The notes under the pieces are model-generated. The model was not told the origin of the DNA and did not search any database. It saw only the letters and a program-made list of their open reading frames with translations. A stretch of DNA of 64,000 nucleotides from Crossaster papposus (taxonomy: Eukaryota > Echinodermata > Asteroidea > Velatida > Solasteridae), in assembly GCA_037893245.1 (NCBI GenBank), contig JBAIAA010000600.1, positions 806,001-870,000 of the forward strand, read 5' to 3'. Both the position numbers and the translations under genes were made by a program. Position 1 is the first letter of the stretch. Every line of letters starts with the position of its first letter. Below, piece after piece: positions 33,419 to 46,200 of this stretch.

Positions 33419-35331
33419 GTGTGGATGGAATAAATCAAGCACCTCTTATAGCAAGCGCCCACCGATGAACTTAATTGAGACTGGCTGTACGGGAAATTTC
33501 AGTCACCTGTCGCACATGCAAATCTTTCAGCTCTTCTTCTGCCAAGCAGCGTGGGAGTTGATGGTGGATGAGACCAATCGCTATGCCCACCAAACAATGT
33601 GTGCAGATGTGGCCAATCATCAGCCTGCCTGGACTCCAACTACTGTTTCTGAAATTATGGCATTCGTGGCCTTGTTTCTGTGCATAGAGGCCTTGCTACA
33701 GCATGCACTGGTCCAGGTCCGAAGTTTTGCGAAGTCCCCTGTATTCGGCGACCATGTCTCGCAATCGAATCACTGCGATCCTAAGAGTTTTCCACCTTGC
33801 CAACAACAGAGCTCAACCAGGTGATGACCCCCCTGACAAACTCTCCAAGGTCCGCGCGCTGCTCGACATTGTACTGTTATCCTTTTAGACCACAGGGCAT
33901 GGCTGCAAAATGTGCTCAGAAATTAATTTCCTTGGCGCACCTCTTGAATCTAAGTGGAAACAATGCAGTCTGTTAGCTGGGATCATGTGGATCACGAAAA
34001 ACCAAAATCCCTAATCGCAAGTTCACCAGTTTATTAAATATTTGCATTTTAATCACCTGTGTATAACGGGCGCCCTCTATTGACCAGGATTAGAAAGCTG
34101 TGTACATTTTCAATGAGAAAAGATTGCTTATTGCAGTTCCTTGCTAAAAAGGGACTCTACATATAGACATATGTAGGGTGAACAACAACTCGTACCGATT
34201 TACATTTAATACACAATTCTGTTATAACAAACATTTTGCCCATTTCCAGCTGAGTTTGAATTAAGGAGAGTCGGATGGAAAGCAGACTGTGTGATACAAT
34301 GTTTCTGTGGTGACAAGATCCTCCCCCTCGATCTGTGAGAGCAGCCACTGATCTTTTTTTTCTCTCGCTGCTTCCAGAAGCTTTCCTGCAGTTAGCGTCT
34401 GGCATTGTGAAAGTTTGTCAAGGACAGTTGTTCGGGTCTTTTTGTCCAAACTCCACCTCTGTTCTATTTTTTTAACGGCATTTACTCAACTACATCACGT
34501 ACTGTTGACAATGATTCCGGCGGTACATCAACTAGTGCATGTACGATTAGAATGCCGATATGATTATCTCCGCTTTTTCGGCGATTTCTGCTTGGGTACA
34601 TTCTTCCACCTACCGGCACAAGCGCCGAATTTTGTTAAACTGTTTTCAGATAACAACAAAACCCTCGAATCTGCATCTGAACCGTGCGTAATACACTTTT
34701 TCGTTTTCAAATCGCTATCATCTGAGCAGCTCGTGTCAACAGCGCCTACGCTCGCTCTATTTTACAACGCCCGCTATTGGTCCATTTTCCCACTATTCGC
34801 ACAAACGTGCCGCACCACGACAGAAGGGCCTCGTTGATTGTTCGTTGGAAAATAATGACGTAATTGTTTACTGGGCATTTATTTTAGCATCGAAACTGGG
34901 AAAACATGAATTTTAAATGGAGATTTTATCGAGTACTGGTTCGCAGACCGTTTGGGGATTTTATTTGTGAGTTTCCCAACAACTTCCTAAGTAGTTTAAA
35001 GTAAAATTTATATAGATTCACGATATGCGTCAAGAAGGTGCAAGATAATCGGCCATGCCCTGTGGTCTATTTCCTCGCATTTACAAGCCAGGCCAAAACC
35101 TCTCACCAGATGAGACAATGATCAAGTTCAAAGGCCGACTTGGTTTCAAACATACATGCCACAAAAGTCCGCCAAATGGGGATTGAAATGTTTTTCATTG
35201 AACGAGTCAGAAACCGGTTATACATGTGCTTGGAAGGTGTTCACCGGCTCTCAGCCCACATCAAAGGAATCTAGTCGACCCTCCGTTGGTTATGCTTCAA
35301 CACACCACCCACCTAATATTACATCTGAGGC
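33419..35331 (+). pseudogene. piggyBac-like transposase remnant, copy 2, split by a transposon
   Basis: 33419-33885 and 35070-35331 encode the N-terminal half of the same piggyBac family as 13813-16235: CGWNKSSTSYSKRPPMN, FFCQAAWELMVDETNRYAH, a Trp kept where copy 1 has a stop, then in another frame MSRNRITAILRVFHLANN and, after the insertion, PGQNLSPDE. Frames shift several times. The sequence ends shortly after the GYTCAWKVFTGSQ region; everything 3' of it, including the finger, is missing. It was probably duplicated together with the OATP unit. Confidence 0.8.
33886..35069. mobile_element. Unclassified 1.18-kb TIR transposon inside the piggyBac remnant
   Basis: Perfect 18-bp terminal inverted repeats TAGACCACAGGGCATGGC. 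Flanked by TTT on both sides, where copy 1 of the host sequence (about 15207) has a single TTT. Contains a + strand frame of 140 codons (34415-34837) and a - strand frame (34261-34449) with no domain I recognise. It ends cleanly, so the boundaries are certain. Confidence 0.85.
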
Positions 35332-37114
35332 TTGATTTCTTCATCAGATTTACACTTCTTGATAATTGCCAAGTCATATTAATTAAGGGCAAAAAAGTGG
35401 GGGTGAGATATGGAATTCTTCCAACCCCTTCATTGCTTTGGGGGTACTGTCAATTTATTATGATTCAACACCACTTCAAAGAAGAGTGGCCTTTCATTAA
35501 TTTGCCTCGCGAGGGCGCTATACACTAAAACTTTGCAAAAAAAGTGCTTGGTCACTAACTGGTCATATCATGTACATTACTCTGGTAACCTAAGCATAGT
35601 GACAAAATATGCCTTGCTACTGAAAGGATTACGTGGGCCCCAGACCCCACGCTTCGCGCTCGCATTTTCCAGTTTTGGGTGTGCCCCACATTCATATATA
35701 AATTTATATATAGTATATATTTATTTATATATATATTCCCTATAAAAATCTCCATTAAAATTCTTCATTTTATCTCCATATCATTTTTTAAACTTCTGCT
35801 AAAAAAATATGAGGAAAGAGGCCACGAGTCGCCTCAGATTGCACCACAAACCATATAGAATCCAAAATTGTCCGACGCCGTGAGGGCTTCGCGCTTCGCG
35901 CTCGCATTTTCTAGTTGTTGGTGTGCCCCCAGTCTAAAGAAATCCTAGATCCGCGCCTGTAAAGTGAGCGGGAGATGACTGGCATCATGATCAAAATGTG
36001 ATAAACATCAAGACATCATCGCCTATTAAACAGTTCACTGCAAAATCGCCTACTTTTATCAATTCACTGTAGTGTACACAATGTACATGCCTATTTCACC
36101 AATCAAGGTTAATATTTCAGATTTATAGTTCTGTGGAAACTTGAACTAAAGTAAGGACGTTAAGATTTACTGTTCTGTGGTAACTTTGAACTTGCAGTGA
36201 CCTGCCTAATGCTAGTCACTTAGTCTCAAGTCTCGCAATAACTTAGGGTCAAATAGAGGTCAATGTTTGTACACCTGACAATAGACGATAAATAAAGTAT
36301 GCTGGAGAAAACCAGTTAAGAGGGCTTTTGTGTAATATTTCCCTCGGTCGGCATTTGGAGCCTCGGTTAGACTTAATGACAAGTCGATAGACTGTCGTGG
36401 TTTTTGTCGGCCAGCCAATGGTAGCGCATCTGACTTTTTAGGAATGATACATTATAAATATAGGGGTATTTGCATTACGATCAAGATAAGCTTTGGTTTG
36501 ATCTGGCAGTTTTGTTTCTAATATAATGTTTTCACAAATTATAACATTGTGGACAATTTTAGTAGTTTTGTGATTGTCCTTTGAATACAAAAGTTAAAAA
36601 CTATAGTTATTGAAATTAAAACTTCTAATAATAATGTTGAACCCCTTTCAAAGAATGAAGTGTGCGCCAGCTGTGATCGTAAACTTCTTTTGAATAAGAT
36701 TGAAACTGCTGCAAATTGCTTACTGGCTGGAATGACCTGAAATATACAAATCAAATAAGTTAAGAGGGCCTAATATTTCGATCTTAACAAGATCTCCTTC
36801 AGAGACATTATGGCTTTTCAAAAAAACCAAACGTATAGGGGAACATACAGCATGGTGCACATCATGGTTGGTATTAGAAACACAAAAGAAATAGCACAGA
36901 GTCTAGTGGAACAATCAACAAAAGGAAGAATAGGCTGAGGGAATAAAGGGAGATGTCAGTGTCATGGGTAGGATCAAAGAAAGAAATCTTCTTTTGTTCA
37001 ATGTGATTTATCGCAGTTTTACAGGTACCCTGGGGGGGGGGGGGGGGGGGGGGGTTCTGCCACATATAGCTTTATATGACAAAATGGCCATACCTCCCAT
37101 ATGAAGCACAAATG
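35332..37114. repeat. Intergenic repeats
   Basis: TATATA-rich stretch (35690-35750), GCCTCAGATTGCACC family (35831), a hAT-like end (CCTAGATCCGCGCCTG, 35944-35959), and a segment (35960-36440) repeated at 61930-62400. At 36620-36740 is a coding-like stretch (separate entry). G-run at 37033-37053. No intact gene. Confidence 0.55.
36620..36740 (+). pseudogene. Short conserved coding-like remnant (NEVCASCDRK family)
   Basis: Reads NNNVEPLSKNEVCASCDRK and then NKIETAANCLLAGMT followed by TGA. Variants lie at 39200-39285 and 62720-62795. After the stop comes a GATCTT/AAGATC hairpin segment. It looks like the C-terminus and 3' end of a dispersed repeat gene. I do not recognise the family. Confidence 0.35.
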
Positions 37115-37470
37115 TGTATACCCAGCACGATATGTGGCAGAGGGGTACCCCCCTATTACCCCTATACCTTATAAACACTCAACACTATTGTAACCTAACC
37201 CACCCCCCCTTGAAACCTAAAAAGAATTCCTGAGATTCCGGGAACACAATGGTCAACACAAAAGAGGGGGGGTTTTCTCTGCCACATATCGTGCTTCATA
37301 TGCAAATGTGGCAGAGAATCCCCCCGCCCCCCTTTTTTGTGTTGGCCATTGTGTTCCCGGAATCTCAGGAATTCCTTTTAGGTTTCAAGGGGGATGGGTT
37401 AGGTTACAATAGTGTTGAGAGGGTATAAAGTGTAGGGATAAGAGGGGGGTACCCCTCTGCCACATATAGT
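37115..37470. repeat. Large inverted repeat, arms about 150 bp
   Basis: The left arm (from CAGCACGATATGTGGCAGAG through GAATTCCTGAGATTCCGGGA) is mirrored by the right arm (GTTCCCGGAATCTCAGGAAT through GGTACCCCTCTGCCACATAT) around a centre near 37292. Single-arm copies lie at 17132-17220 and 60660-60810. Confidence 0.8.
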
Positions 37471-37904
37471 GCTGGGTATAATACCTCCTAGCTATTGTGC
37501 CTGCTGCACCTCAAACAGGCTGGTGCAGGGCCGTGTACGGAGTTACTATACAGTCGGTTACTATTCAGTTCGAGGGTTCTTATTATTTCCTTCAGGTTTT
37601 TTTTTAGTAGCAGGTAAAGTTACACAATGTGGGTAGCAGAGCGGATAAGAATGCAAATACATTATGAAGCTTGTTCTTTAGGAAAGACCATTCGCTCCGC
37701 CATCAATACCCAAGTTCAGTGTTAGCTTCAATGGTGTCGAGATTGAAGTTTGCATGGCCGTAAGTTGCTACGCTACTTCATTTTTTCGTCTGTGCGAGCC
37801 TGTGCTTTCGTCGCCGAAGTAAGGCAGGTTTTGGGCAGTGGTTTACACTAATAGGTGAGCTACACAATATGTTTATATACCTGACGGTTCCTTTTATTTT
37901 TTAG
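37471..37904. repeat. Intergenic repeat shared with 17220-18058
   Basis: Same order of segments as downstream of OATP copy A; no gene seen. Confidence 0.5.
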
Positions 37905-38083
37905 ATTGTGTTCCTTGCTAGCCTTGATCAAGGCTGCAAGCTTGTTCCCAGAACGAGCAAGCAGCCGCTATTGAATTATTATGCTTTGTGGTGCAATCTG
38001 AGGCGATTCCTGGCCAGTTTTACAATCGTGGATGCAAAGAAAAACACGAAAAACAGCGTTTGTTTTCATCCGGCGTCGAGCAG
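37905..38083 (+). other. Exon-like repeated segment, copy 2
   Basis: 179 bases between TTTTTTAG and CAG/GTATTC, encoding VFLASLDQGCKLVPRTSKQ in one frame before a one-base difference from copy 1 changes the frame. Unrecognised. Confidence 0.35.
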
Positions 38084-40753
38084 GTATTCATACATTATCT
38101 TAGTTTTTTCGCGATCGCCGTCAAGCGATCGCGAATTTTTCTTTATAAATTTCTACTTTTCGGAATAATTACATGATATCTAGCGCAATCATTTTGCTGG
38201 ATGCCTAGAATCATTATTTACTTTCAAATGAGTAAGATATCTTTTAATAATTCGGTAGTATTTATTCGATATCGGCAAATGGTGTATCTTACCTTTAAGG
38301 GCCCGACATTTTGTTGATTCTATATGCTCTGTGTGCAATCTGAGGCGATTTCTGGCCACTTTCCTTTGAGATTTTTAGCTAAAGTTTTAAAGATTATGGA
38401 GATAAAAATAAAATGGAGAATTATGGAGATTATAATGGAGAATATAATTATGGAATTGTATTAATATATATAAATTTATACATGAATGTGGGGCACACCC
38501 AAAACTGAAACATACGAGAATATATATAAATATTTATATAGCAAAACTGTCGCCCAAAAGATGAGCTTTCGGACAATGTCCTAGCTTGGGTTGGACAAAC
38601 CATAGCTACATGGACAAAACAACCAACTAACATTCTTACACAAGATAATTAACAACATAAACATTCATCTAGATACACTGCAATAAAAGGGTAATCAGCA
38701 ATGAAGGGGACATTAATGCCAATTCAATGACCGCATGCCCACCAGGCGCGAGATTATTTATCAAACCTCGACAAATCACATTGAACTTTCAGTTACGGAC
38801 AGGATGGCGAGTGATGATGGTTTGTCGCGATAGCGCCCTCTCGTGGCTGCGAATTAAGCAACGTCTTGCCCAAAGACTAGCGCGACATCCGTTCATGCAA
38901 CCGTCGATTAGCGCACGATGTCCCAGTTCTACGACTTGACTCAAACGTACGTGACCGAATATTCATATGCAGCTACTTTGCATATGCAACACGTTTCTAC
39001 AGAGAGGACTAATTGTAGCGCATCTGACTTCTTGGGAATGATTAATTATAAGTATAGGGATATTTGCAAGCTTTGGTTTGATCTAGCAGTTTTCTTTATA
39101 ATATTTTGTTGTAACATTATAATTTAACATTTTAACATTGTGGACAATTTTGGTAGTTTTGTGATTGTCCTTTGAACACAGAACATCAATACTTAGTTAT
39201 CGAAATTAAAACTTCTAAGAATAATGTTGAACCCTTTTCACAGAATGAAGTGTGCGCCAGCTGTGATCGTAAACTTGTTTTGTTCAATGTGATTTATCAC
39301 AGTTCGGGGGCTAACTGGTATATCAGTGAATTCCCGTATCCGGTCGGTAGGTTAACGAAGGTGTCGTTGCCTTGGTTTGTTGGGGTTTTAGAGCACTCGA
39401 AATCCCCAGTTTTTGCAACCCATGGTCAATGAAACCTATATTCCTTTAGGTGCTTCCCCCAACAGCTTCATTTTGACGTTGAACACGAAGAAATCGGAAC
39501 AAATGCGATAAAACGATCGAGAGTATTTTGTAAAAACGAAGATATCAATAATCAGGCGTGTGTGTATGAGAGCAGTAGACTCTAGCGCATTGGCTAAAAG
39601 ATGTATCATGAATATTCATATATAATGGTTATTAACCAATCAGACTGCTCCGTCCAATGTTGTTGGCAAGTCTCATTGCTTGTGCATAAAGCTAAAAACA
39701 GGTTATTCAAGTCGGTGATTGAGAGCGAAAAAACGCATATTGGGATCGACAATGTACGTACCGTCCCCGCAATTAGGATGGCGTGTCTATACCACCGCGC
39801 GCCGATAGCGCAATTGTTTTTTACACTCTAGTCTGGCCATTTCTGTGATAAATACCATGGAAGCGACTGGCATTAGAGTCTAGCAGCCTTTGAATGGCAC
39901 TGTGGCGCGAGCTTCGATCAGCATAACACCAGCGCAGCATAGCCGAGCCTCGCGCGCCCTCCAGGGGCGTTCAATGCACGAAGTTATAGCTCGCCATTGA
40001 AAATATAGGCCATCCAGTTTTGTTGAGAACCGATATTTGTATTTAAGGGGAAATTAAAAAAGAGCTCGATTGTTGTCCAAGTGACCCCCCCCCCCCCCCC
40101 CCCCGAGTTGGTTCCATAAAAAGGCCACTAAAATGAAAACTACTGTACAATTCAGGCTGTTTTTCAACTTTGAAGTTTTACCAAACCATTGTTGTTCTTC
40201 TTTGATAGAATTCTAGTACAATATGACTTCTAGTTCTAACCGCATCACGGTCTTTAACAATTTTTGTGTGGGCATCCATCTCTGTCCAAAAAAAAAGAAA
40301 AGTGTCGGCTGCCGATGCCTAGGGAGATAAATCCATCAAATAACAGAAAATGACATATTTTATTACTGAATTTCAGCTCGACAGAACCCCCCCAAAAAAG
40401 CCCGCCTCTTGGTGGTGCTGTTTAGGTTGTTTTGTTTTTTAAGCGTGTCCCGAAAGGTAAATGACACCAGTTTAATCTTATTTGCAAAATAGGAAAAACA
40501 AACCCGATTAAGAAAAGGAATGTGCAGAAATGAGTAAAATGTTATACTATTATAGTGTCACTGTTATAACACGTTCATTAATAACCCCCTATAATGGTTC
40601 TCAAGAACGTGCCTGCTAAATCAACAGTGACTCATGACTTTACCGCTCAATCCAACACAGTTCAACTTGCTAAGTTTTACCTGAACATTTAAAACGACTA
40701 GCCTGCTTAATAATCCAGCTATAGCTCCATGGTATGATTCAGCTTGGCATTAT
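38084..40753. other. Intergenic DNA upstream of OATP copy C
   Basis: 38145-38280 repeats 18299-18431; 38440-38760 is an inverted copy of 12930-13400 without the hAT MITE; 39172-39290 holds another NEVCASCDRK remnant; 39480-39556 is the left edge of the minus-strand piggyBac; a C-run is at 40085-40104; from about 40010 it resembles the region upstream of B. No gene seen. Confidence 0.5.
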
Positions 40754-42374
40754 CTATGGTGGCCCTAAAGGGACATCGCACCATCCCACATTTCTGCGCA
40801 GATTTCTGCGATGTCGCACATTTTATCGCACATTTCTGCGACATTGCAGATTTTAACGCACATTTCTGCGCCAATTTTTGCAACATCGCACATTTTATCG
40901 CACATTTTATCGCACATTTTATCGCACATTTTATCGCACATTTTATCGCACATTTTATCGCACATTTTATCGCACATTTTATCGCACATTTTATCGCACA
41001 TTTTATCGCACATTTTATCGCACATTTTATCGCACATTTTACCGCACATTTTACCGCACATTTTATCGCACATTTTATCGCACATTTTATCGCACATTTT
41101 ATCGCACATTTCCCGCCGATTTCTGCGACATTTCAGATTTCATTGCAGATTTGTGCACAGATTTCTGCGATATTGCAGATTTTATTGCACAAATCGGCGC
41201 AGATTTCTGCGATATTGCAGATTTTATTGCACATTTCTGCGCAGAAATCTGCGATGTCGCGCATTTTAATGCACATTTCTGCACAGGTTTCTGCGACGTC
41301 GCACAAATTTTATCGCACATCTCTAGTCTGCGATGTCGCAGATTTTATCGCACTCTTCTGCATTGATTTTGTCAACATTCGGACGTGCTTAGCATTCAAA
41401 TGTCAAATAAAGAGCTGGTATTTATTGAATATTGAACATCGAACGACGAACGAGCAAACCAGCTTTGTACAGTAACGTTCAGATTTTGGCCTTTTCTATC
41501 GTTACCACGCAAAATCACTTAATGTCAAATGCAGAATACTACGTAACTATAGACAAATATTAAAATAACATTAACCACCAGGGACATAAATGTATATTCT
41601 TTAAAAAAAAATCTTTTCAAATTTTATTTTATTATTAACTCAACAAACAAATTAAAAAATATATATATATAATTGTTATTATTCAATCTGCACAATTTAG
41701 AGACAAACTTATGCACAGTACTGAGGCTATCTTTTTTCCTCCGCATAATTAAATCTGACTAAATACTTAAGTGTAGGCACCCGATGCTTAAATCTACAGT
41801 TAAAAGTAATTTCTTCAACAAAATAATGAAAAGATTCAAAATCAGATGAGGATGATCAATATTGTATCTAAAACAATAGATTTATAACATAATTATGCTT
41901 GAACGCACACGAACATGGCTTTCCTACCAGTTTTCAAATTAAATCTATTCCTTTTAACTTGTTCACAATCAAACAAAATATGCTTCATTGTCATAAAAGT
42001 TGAAAAGAAAAGAAAGCATTTAGGAATAGATATTTATCTCCCTGGTGGTTAATTTTATTTCAATATTTTTTCATAGTTGCGTAGTATTCTGCATTTGAAA
42101 TGAATTGATTTTGTGTGGTAACAGATAGAGGTCAAAATCTGAACGTTACTGTACGAAGCTAGTTTTGCTCGTTGCGCGTTCGATGTTTAATATTCAACAC
42201 ATACTACCAGCTCCTTATTCAACATTCAAATGCTAAACACGTTCGAATGTGCGAAATAAAATGTGCGACATCGCATAAATCTGTGCTAAAATGTGCGATA
42301 AAAATGTGCAATATCGCAGAAATGTGCGCAGAAATATACGATAAAATGTGCGATGTCCCTTCAGGGCCACCATA
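40754..42374. mobile_element. Foldback transposon with 12-bp satellite, 1.6 kb
   Basis: Ends CTATGGTGGCCCT and AGGGCCACCATAG, flanked by TTAT on both sides (40750-40753, 42375-42378). Copies B (about 21897) and D (about 63766) have one TTATC at the empty site. Long inverted arms: the left includes AGTAACGTTCAGATTTTGGC near 41471, mirrored near 42135. The left arm holds about 18 copies of a 12-bp unit CGCACATTTTAT (40890-41110) followed by degenerate TTTCTGCGA units; the right arm has only a few. The 243-codon HFIA-repeat frame is a product of the satellite. Confidence 0.85.
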
Positions 42375-42549
42375 GTTATCTACTAGTAACCAAACAGAAT
42401 GCGACTTCTGAAGTGCGTTTCGGAATAAAATAACTTGCTTGCTAAATCCAACAGGGTCCAACAGAAATGTCGACTGGTTGGATCCTGTTGGATTCGGCAG
42501 GGTTAGGGTTAAAACTGCCCATGTTGTTTCCTTACAGATAACGTTGACA

Positions 42550-43204
42550 ATGGAGGTTGAAAAACTCAAGCACGAGCTTGCTACCGAACACGAAGATGTA
42601 CCAGAGTGCGGCTACTTCTCCGTCCGTCCACCGTTTCTTCGACGCTTCGCACGGCCGGCCTTCTTCGTTGTCATTGTCAGCATGTTCTATTTCGCTGATA
42701 GTTTTGGTACCGGGGTGTTGCAGGGGACGATAACCACCTTTGAACGCCGCTATCAGTTCAGCCTCAGTCAGCTGTCGCTGCTCTTTGCAGCCTTTTCCGT
42801 GGGCGGCGTTATTGGAAACGCGTGTCTGATCCTGTTTTTCAGCAAGCCGGATACTCATCGACCTCATGTGCTGGGAGTCGTCTCCATGTTGGGCGGCCTT
42901 TCGCTTGTTATCCAAATCATCCCGCAGTTCATCCAAGGTCCATACGTTCCAGACGGTTTCGAGACCAGAAACGACACGATCGATGCGTTTCAGCAGGTGG
43001 AGAAGCTGTGCATAAAATCGAAATCAGAATCGGAACTCTGCTCCGAGAACCAGATGACTGAGACCGTGTCTCCCAATCAGGTTGCTTTCTACCTTCTTAT
43101 GTTGGGCATACTAGTTCAAGGTGCATGTATCATGGTCGTCTATCCAACAGCGCAAACATACATCTCAGAAAATGCATCTCTACAAAGTACAGCCTTATAC
43201 ACAG
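42550..43204 (+). CDS. SLCO: OATP copy C exon 1 (TM1-TM4)
   Basis: The exon itself begins at 42538 after CTTACAG; translation can start at 42550. It encodes TM1-TM4 with HRPHVLG between TM2 and TM3 and VSPNQVAFYLLMLG at TM4. Donor CACAG/GTATGT leaves one base of a Gly codon. Confidence 0.93.
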
Positions 43205-46200
43205 GTATGTTTGAATTTCACAAATATTTAAATCTGACATCGATTTAGACTAATTATAGGCACCTCTAAATTCATAGCCTGGACAAGTTCCGGACATGCA
43301 GTTGTTGAGCGTCGGGGTGGGAGTTGTCGGGGCAGTTGTTGCATGAGCGTCGGCAGTTGTTGAGCGTCGGGGTAAGAGTAGTTGATTGTCGGGGTGAGAA
43401 TTGTTGGCGTCTAGGTGAGTTGTTTGGCGTCTAAACAACTCTTACCACGCTGAACAACTCTTACCACGCCGAACAAGTCTTACCACGCCGAACAAGTCTT
43501 ACCACGCCGAACAAGTCTTACCACGCCGAACAAGTCTTACCACGCCGAACAAGTCTTACCACGCCGAACAAGTCTTACCACGCCGAACAACTCTTACCAC
43601 GCCGAACAAGTCTTACCACGCCGAACAACTCTTACCACGCCGAACAACTCTTACCACGCCGAACAACTCTTACCACGGCGAACAACTCTTACCACGGCGA
43701 ACAACTCTTACCACGGCGAACAACTCTTACCACGGCGAACAACTCTTACCACGGCGAACAACTCTTACCACGGCGAACAACTCTTACCACGGCGAACAAC
43801 TCTTACCACGGCGAACAACTCTTACCACGGCGAACAACTCTTACCACGGCGAACAACTCTTACCACGGCGAACAACTCTTACCACGGCGAACAACTCTTA
43901 CCACGGCGAACAACTCTTACCACGGCGAACAACTCTTACCACGGCGAACAACTCTTACCACGGCGAACAACTCTTACCACGGCGAACAACTCTTACCACG
44001 GCGAACAACTCTTACCACGGCGAACAACTCTTACCACGCCGAACAACTCTTACCACGCCGAACAACTCTTACCACGCACGACGACGCCGAACAACTCTTA
44101 CCACGCACGACGACGCCGAACAACTCTTACCACGCACGACGACGCCGAACAACTCTTACCACGCACGACGACGCCGAACAACTCTTACCACGCACGACGA
44201 CGCCGAACAACTCTTACCACGCACGACGACGCCGAACAACTCTTACCACGCACGACGACGCCGAACAACTCTTACCACGCACGACGACGCCGAACAACTC
44301 TTACCACGTACGACGACGCCGAACAACTCTTACCACGTACGACGACGCCGAACAACTCTTACCACGTACGACGACGCCGAACAACTCTTACCACGTACGA
44401 CGACGCCGAACAACTCTTACCACGACAATTTAGTGACCCGAATAGTGCACTATAGCAACCGGTTTGTTTTGTGGTAAACCCATTAATAACGAATATAATT
44501 ATTTTCCCGAGATTATTACTTTCTGTTTTTTCTTTTTAATCTCCATTCCTCTTCTATCAGGTATCTGGGGTGCTGTGAGTGGCTTGTCGCCTGTGGTAGG
44601 CATATTCGTGGCTGCGGCAGTGCTTGGTCTGTGGGTTGACTTCTACAGAATTCCCTCATCATCCGTCCCCGTGTCACCCAGTGACCGGGTGTGGTTGGGA
44701 GCCTGGTGGCTAGGCTACCTCATTACTGGGATCTTACATCTGTTTCCAGCGGTACTTCTCTGTGGATTTCCCAGGGTGTTGAGAAAGTCCCGTAACAACG
44801 CCGAAGACATGCAACCTGGAGATGAGGATGACCGCAAAAACGACAGTAAGACTCGTCTAAATTCCCCCAAAAGACAGACTACAATTAGAGGTAGTGTATT
44901 TTTTTTCACATTCTAATGACCAAATATGGCAGTTGACTGTCGTTATCTCTTAATGGTCGATGGCAAAGGTTACAGTTTGAGCAATAGGATATATTGCCTA
45001 TTATGGAATATCCTCGATTTACACACTATTAACACTAAGTTGTTGTCTGCGGTGATGATGTAGTCCATGACGTTTTGTAGGTCCAAGGGGTGGCTCCCGA
45101 GGCGAGGCCCCATGCACTATCACCATTGTTTTGTTGCTCCATTGTACATGTATCAATAATTCTCTAGCCTTAACCCTGCGGGAGTTGAGGCCCACGGTTG
45201 CAACCTCCTGTTTTCATTAATTAGTAAATATTTTTTTTTTAATTACTGGCTCATTTATTACAATTTTTTACAATTTATTACAATTACAAAGTTGATACAG
45301 AAGACACTGCTTTAACCCCTAGAGCGATCCCTTTAGTGTGGCTGCATAGCAGGACCCAGACAAAAATAAACGCAACAGGCCACTGGGCAGACTGCCATTG
45401 GTTTGTGTACAAATCCCTTTGACAGCGGTCCATTTGGAGTCGTTTGAGAACCTAGCCAACCGCCAGAGAGCTATGTATTATGCGGTGCAGTGTGTATAAC
45501 TATCTCGAACAAATCACGACCCAATCTCCATGATCTAGCCAGCTGATGGTTTTGTCTGACAGTCTCCGGCCTTGGTAAAACAATAACAAACATGGCACTT
45601 GTTGTTTTATCGGAGCCAAAATGGTATTATTGGGAGATAAGCAAACTGCGAGGGCATACATATGTGTTTAAAAAAACAAAAAAACAAAAACAAAAAACGC
45701 CTACACACGCGTAATATAATTAAACAAATAATTATAAATTAATTGTACTTTATTATTGTTTCAAAAAAATATACAAGAAATCTGGAATGATTATCAGCTT
45801 GACAAACCAAAAATGGTATACAACAGAAGTTTCAGTAGTATTACGTGTGGAGCTTACAAACCTTTACCCTCCTGTGTTGGTGTATAACAACAAAGGGAGT
45901 GCCCCGCGGGTCGTGTTATAACAGTAACAGTATGTTAATTTATATTTTATGAAGTTCCCCCAAAACAAAATACTTGCGCTTACTTTTGGGTTCGTCAGTA
46001 AAGTGATTTATTTCGTGATTGTATCTCCAAACAGGTAGTTTGTTGACGTTTTGGAAGGTGTTGAAAAACCGTGACTGCATGCTGACGTGCCTGTCCCAAG
46101 CAAACGCCATCGTCGTTGTGTATGGATACGGCCTCTTCGTTCCTAAGTACCTGGAAGTTCAGTTTGAGGTGGAAACTCAACTAGCCGACCTTCTGACGGG

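Noticed and set aside
40744-41475. 243-codon frame with HFIA repeats and its cysteine/methionine antisense frame
   Set aside because: A 12-bp satellite keeps all frames open; all three + frames are long here.
43436-44425. CRISPR-like regular repeats
   Set aside because: Units are directly adjacent with no unique spacers, lie in a eukaryotic intron and have no cas genes: a minisatellite.
45050-45670. Small nuclear or other structured RNA gene in intron 2 of copy C
   Set aside because: The GGCTCCCGAGGCGAGGCCCC stretch looks structured, but I could not match it to U1-U6, tRNA or 7SK features.
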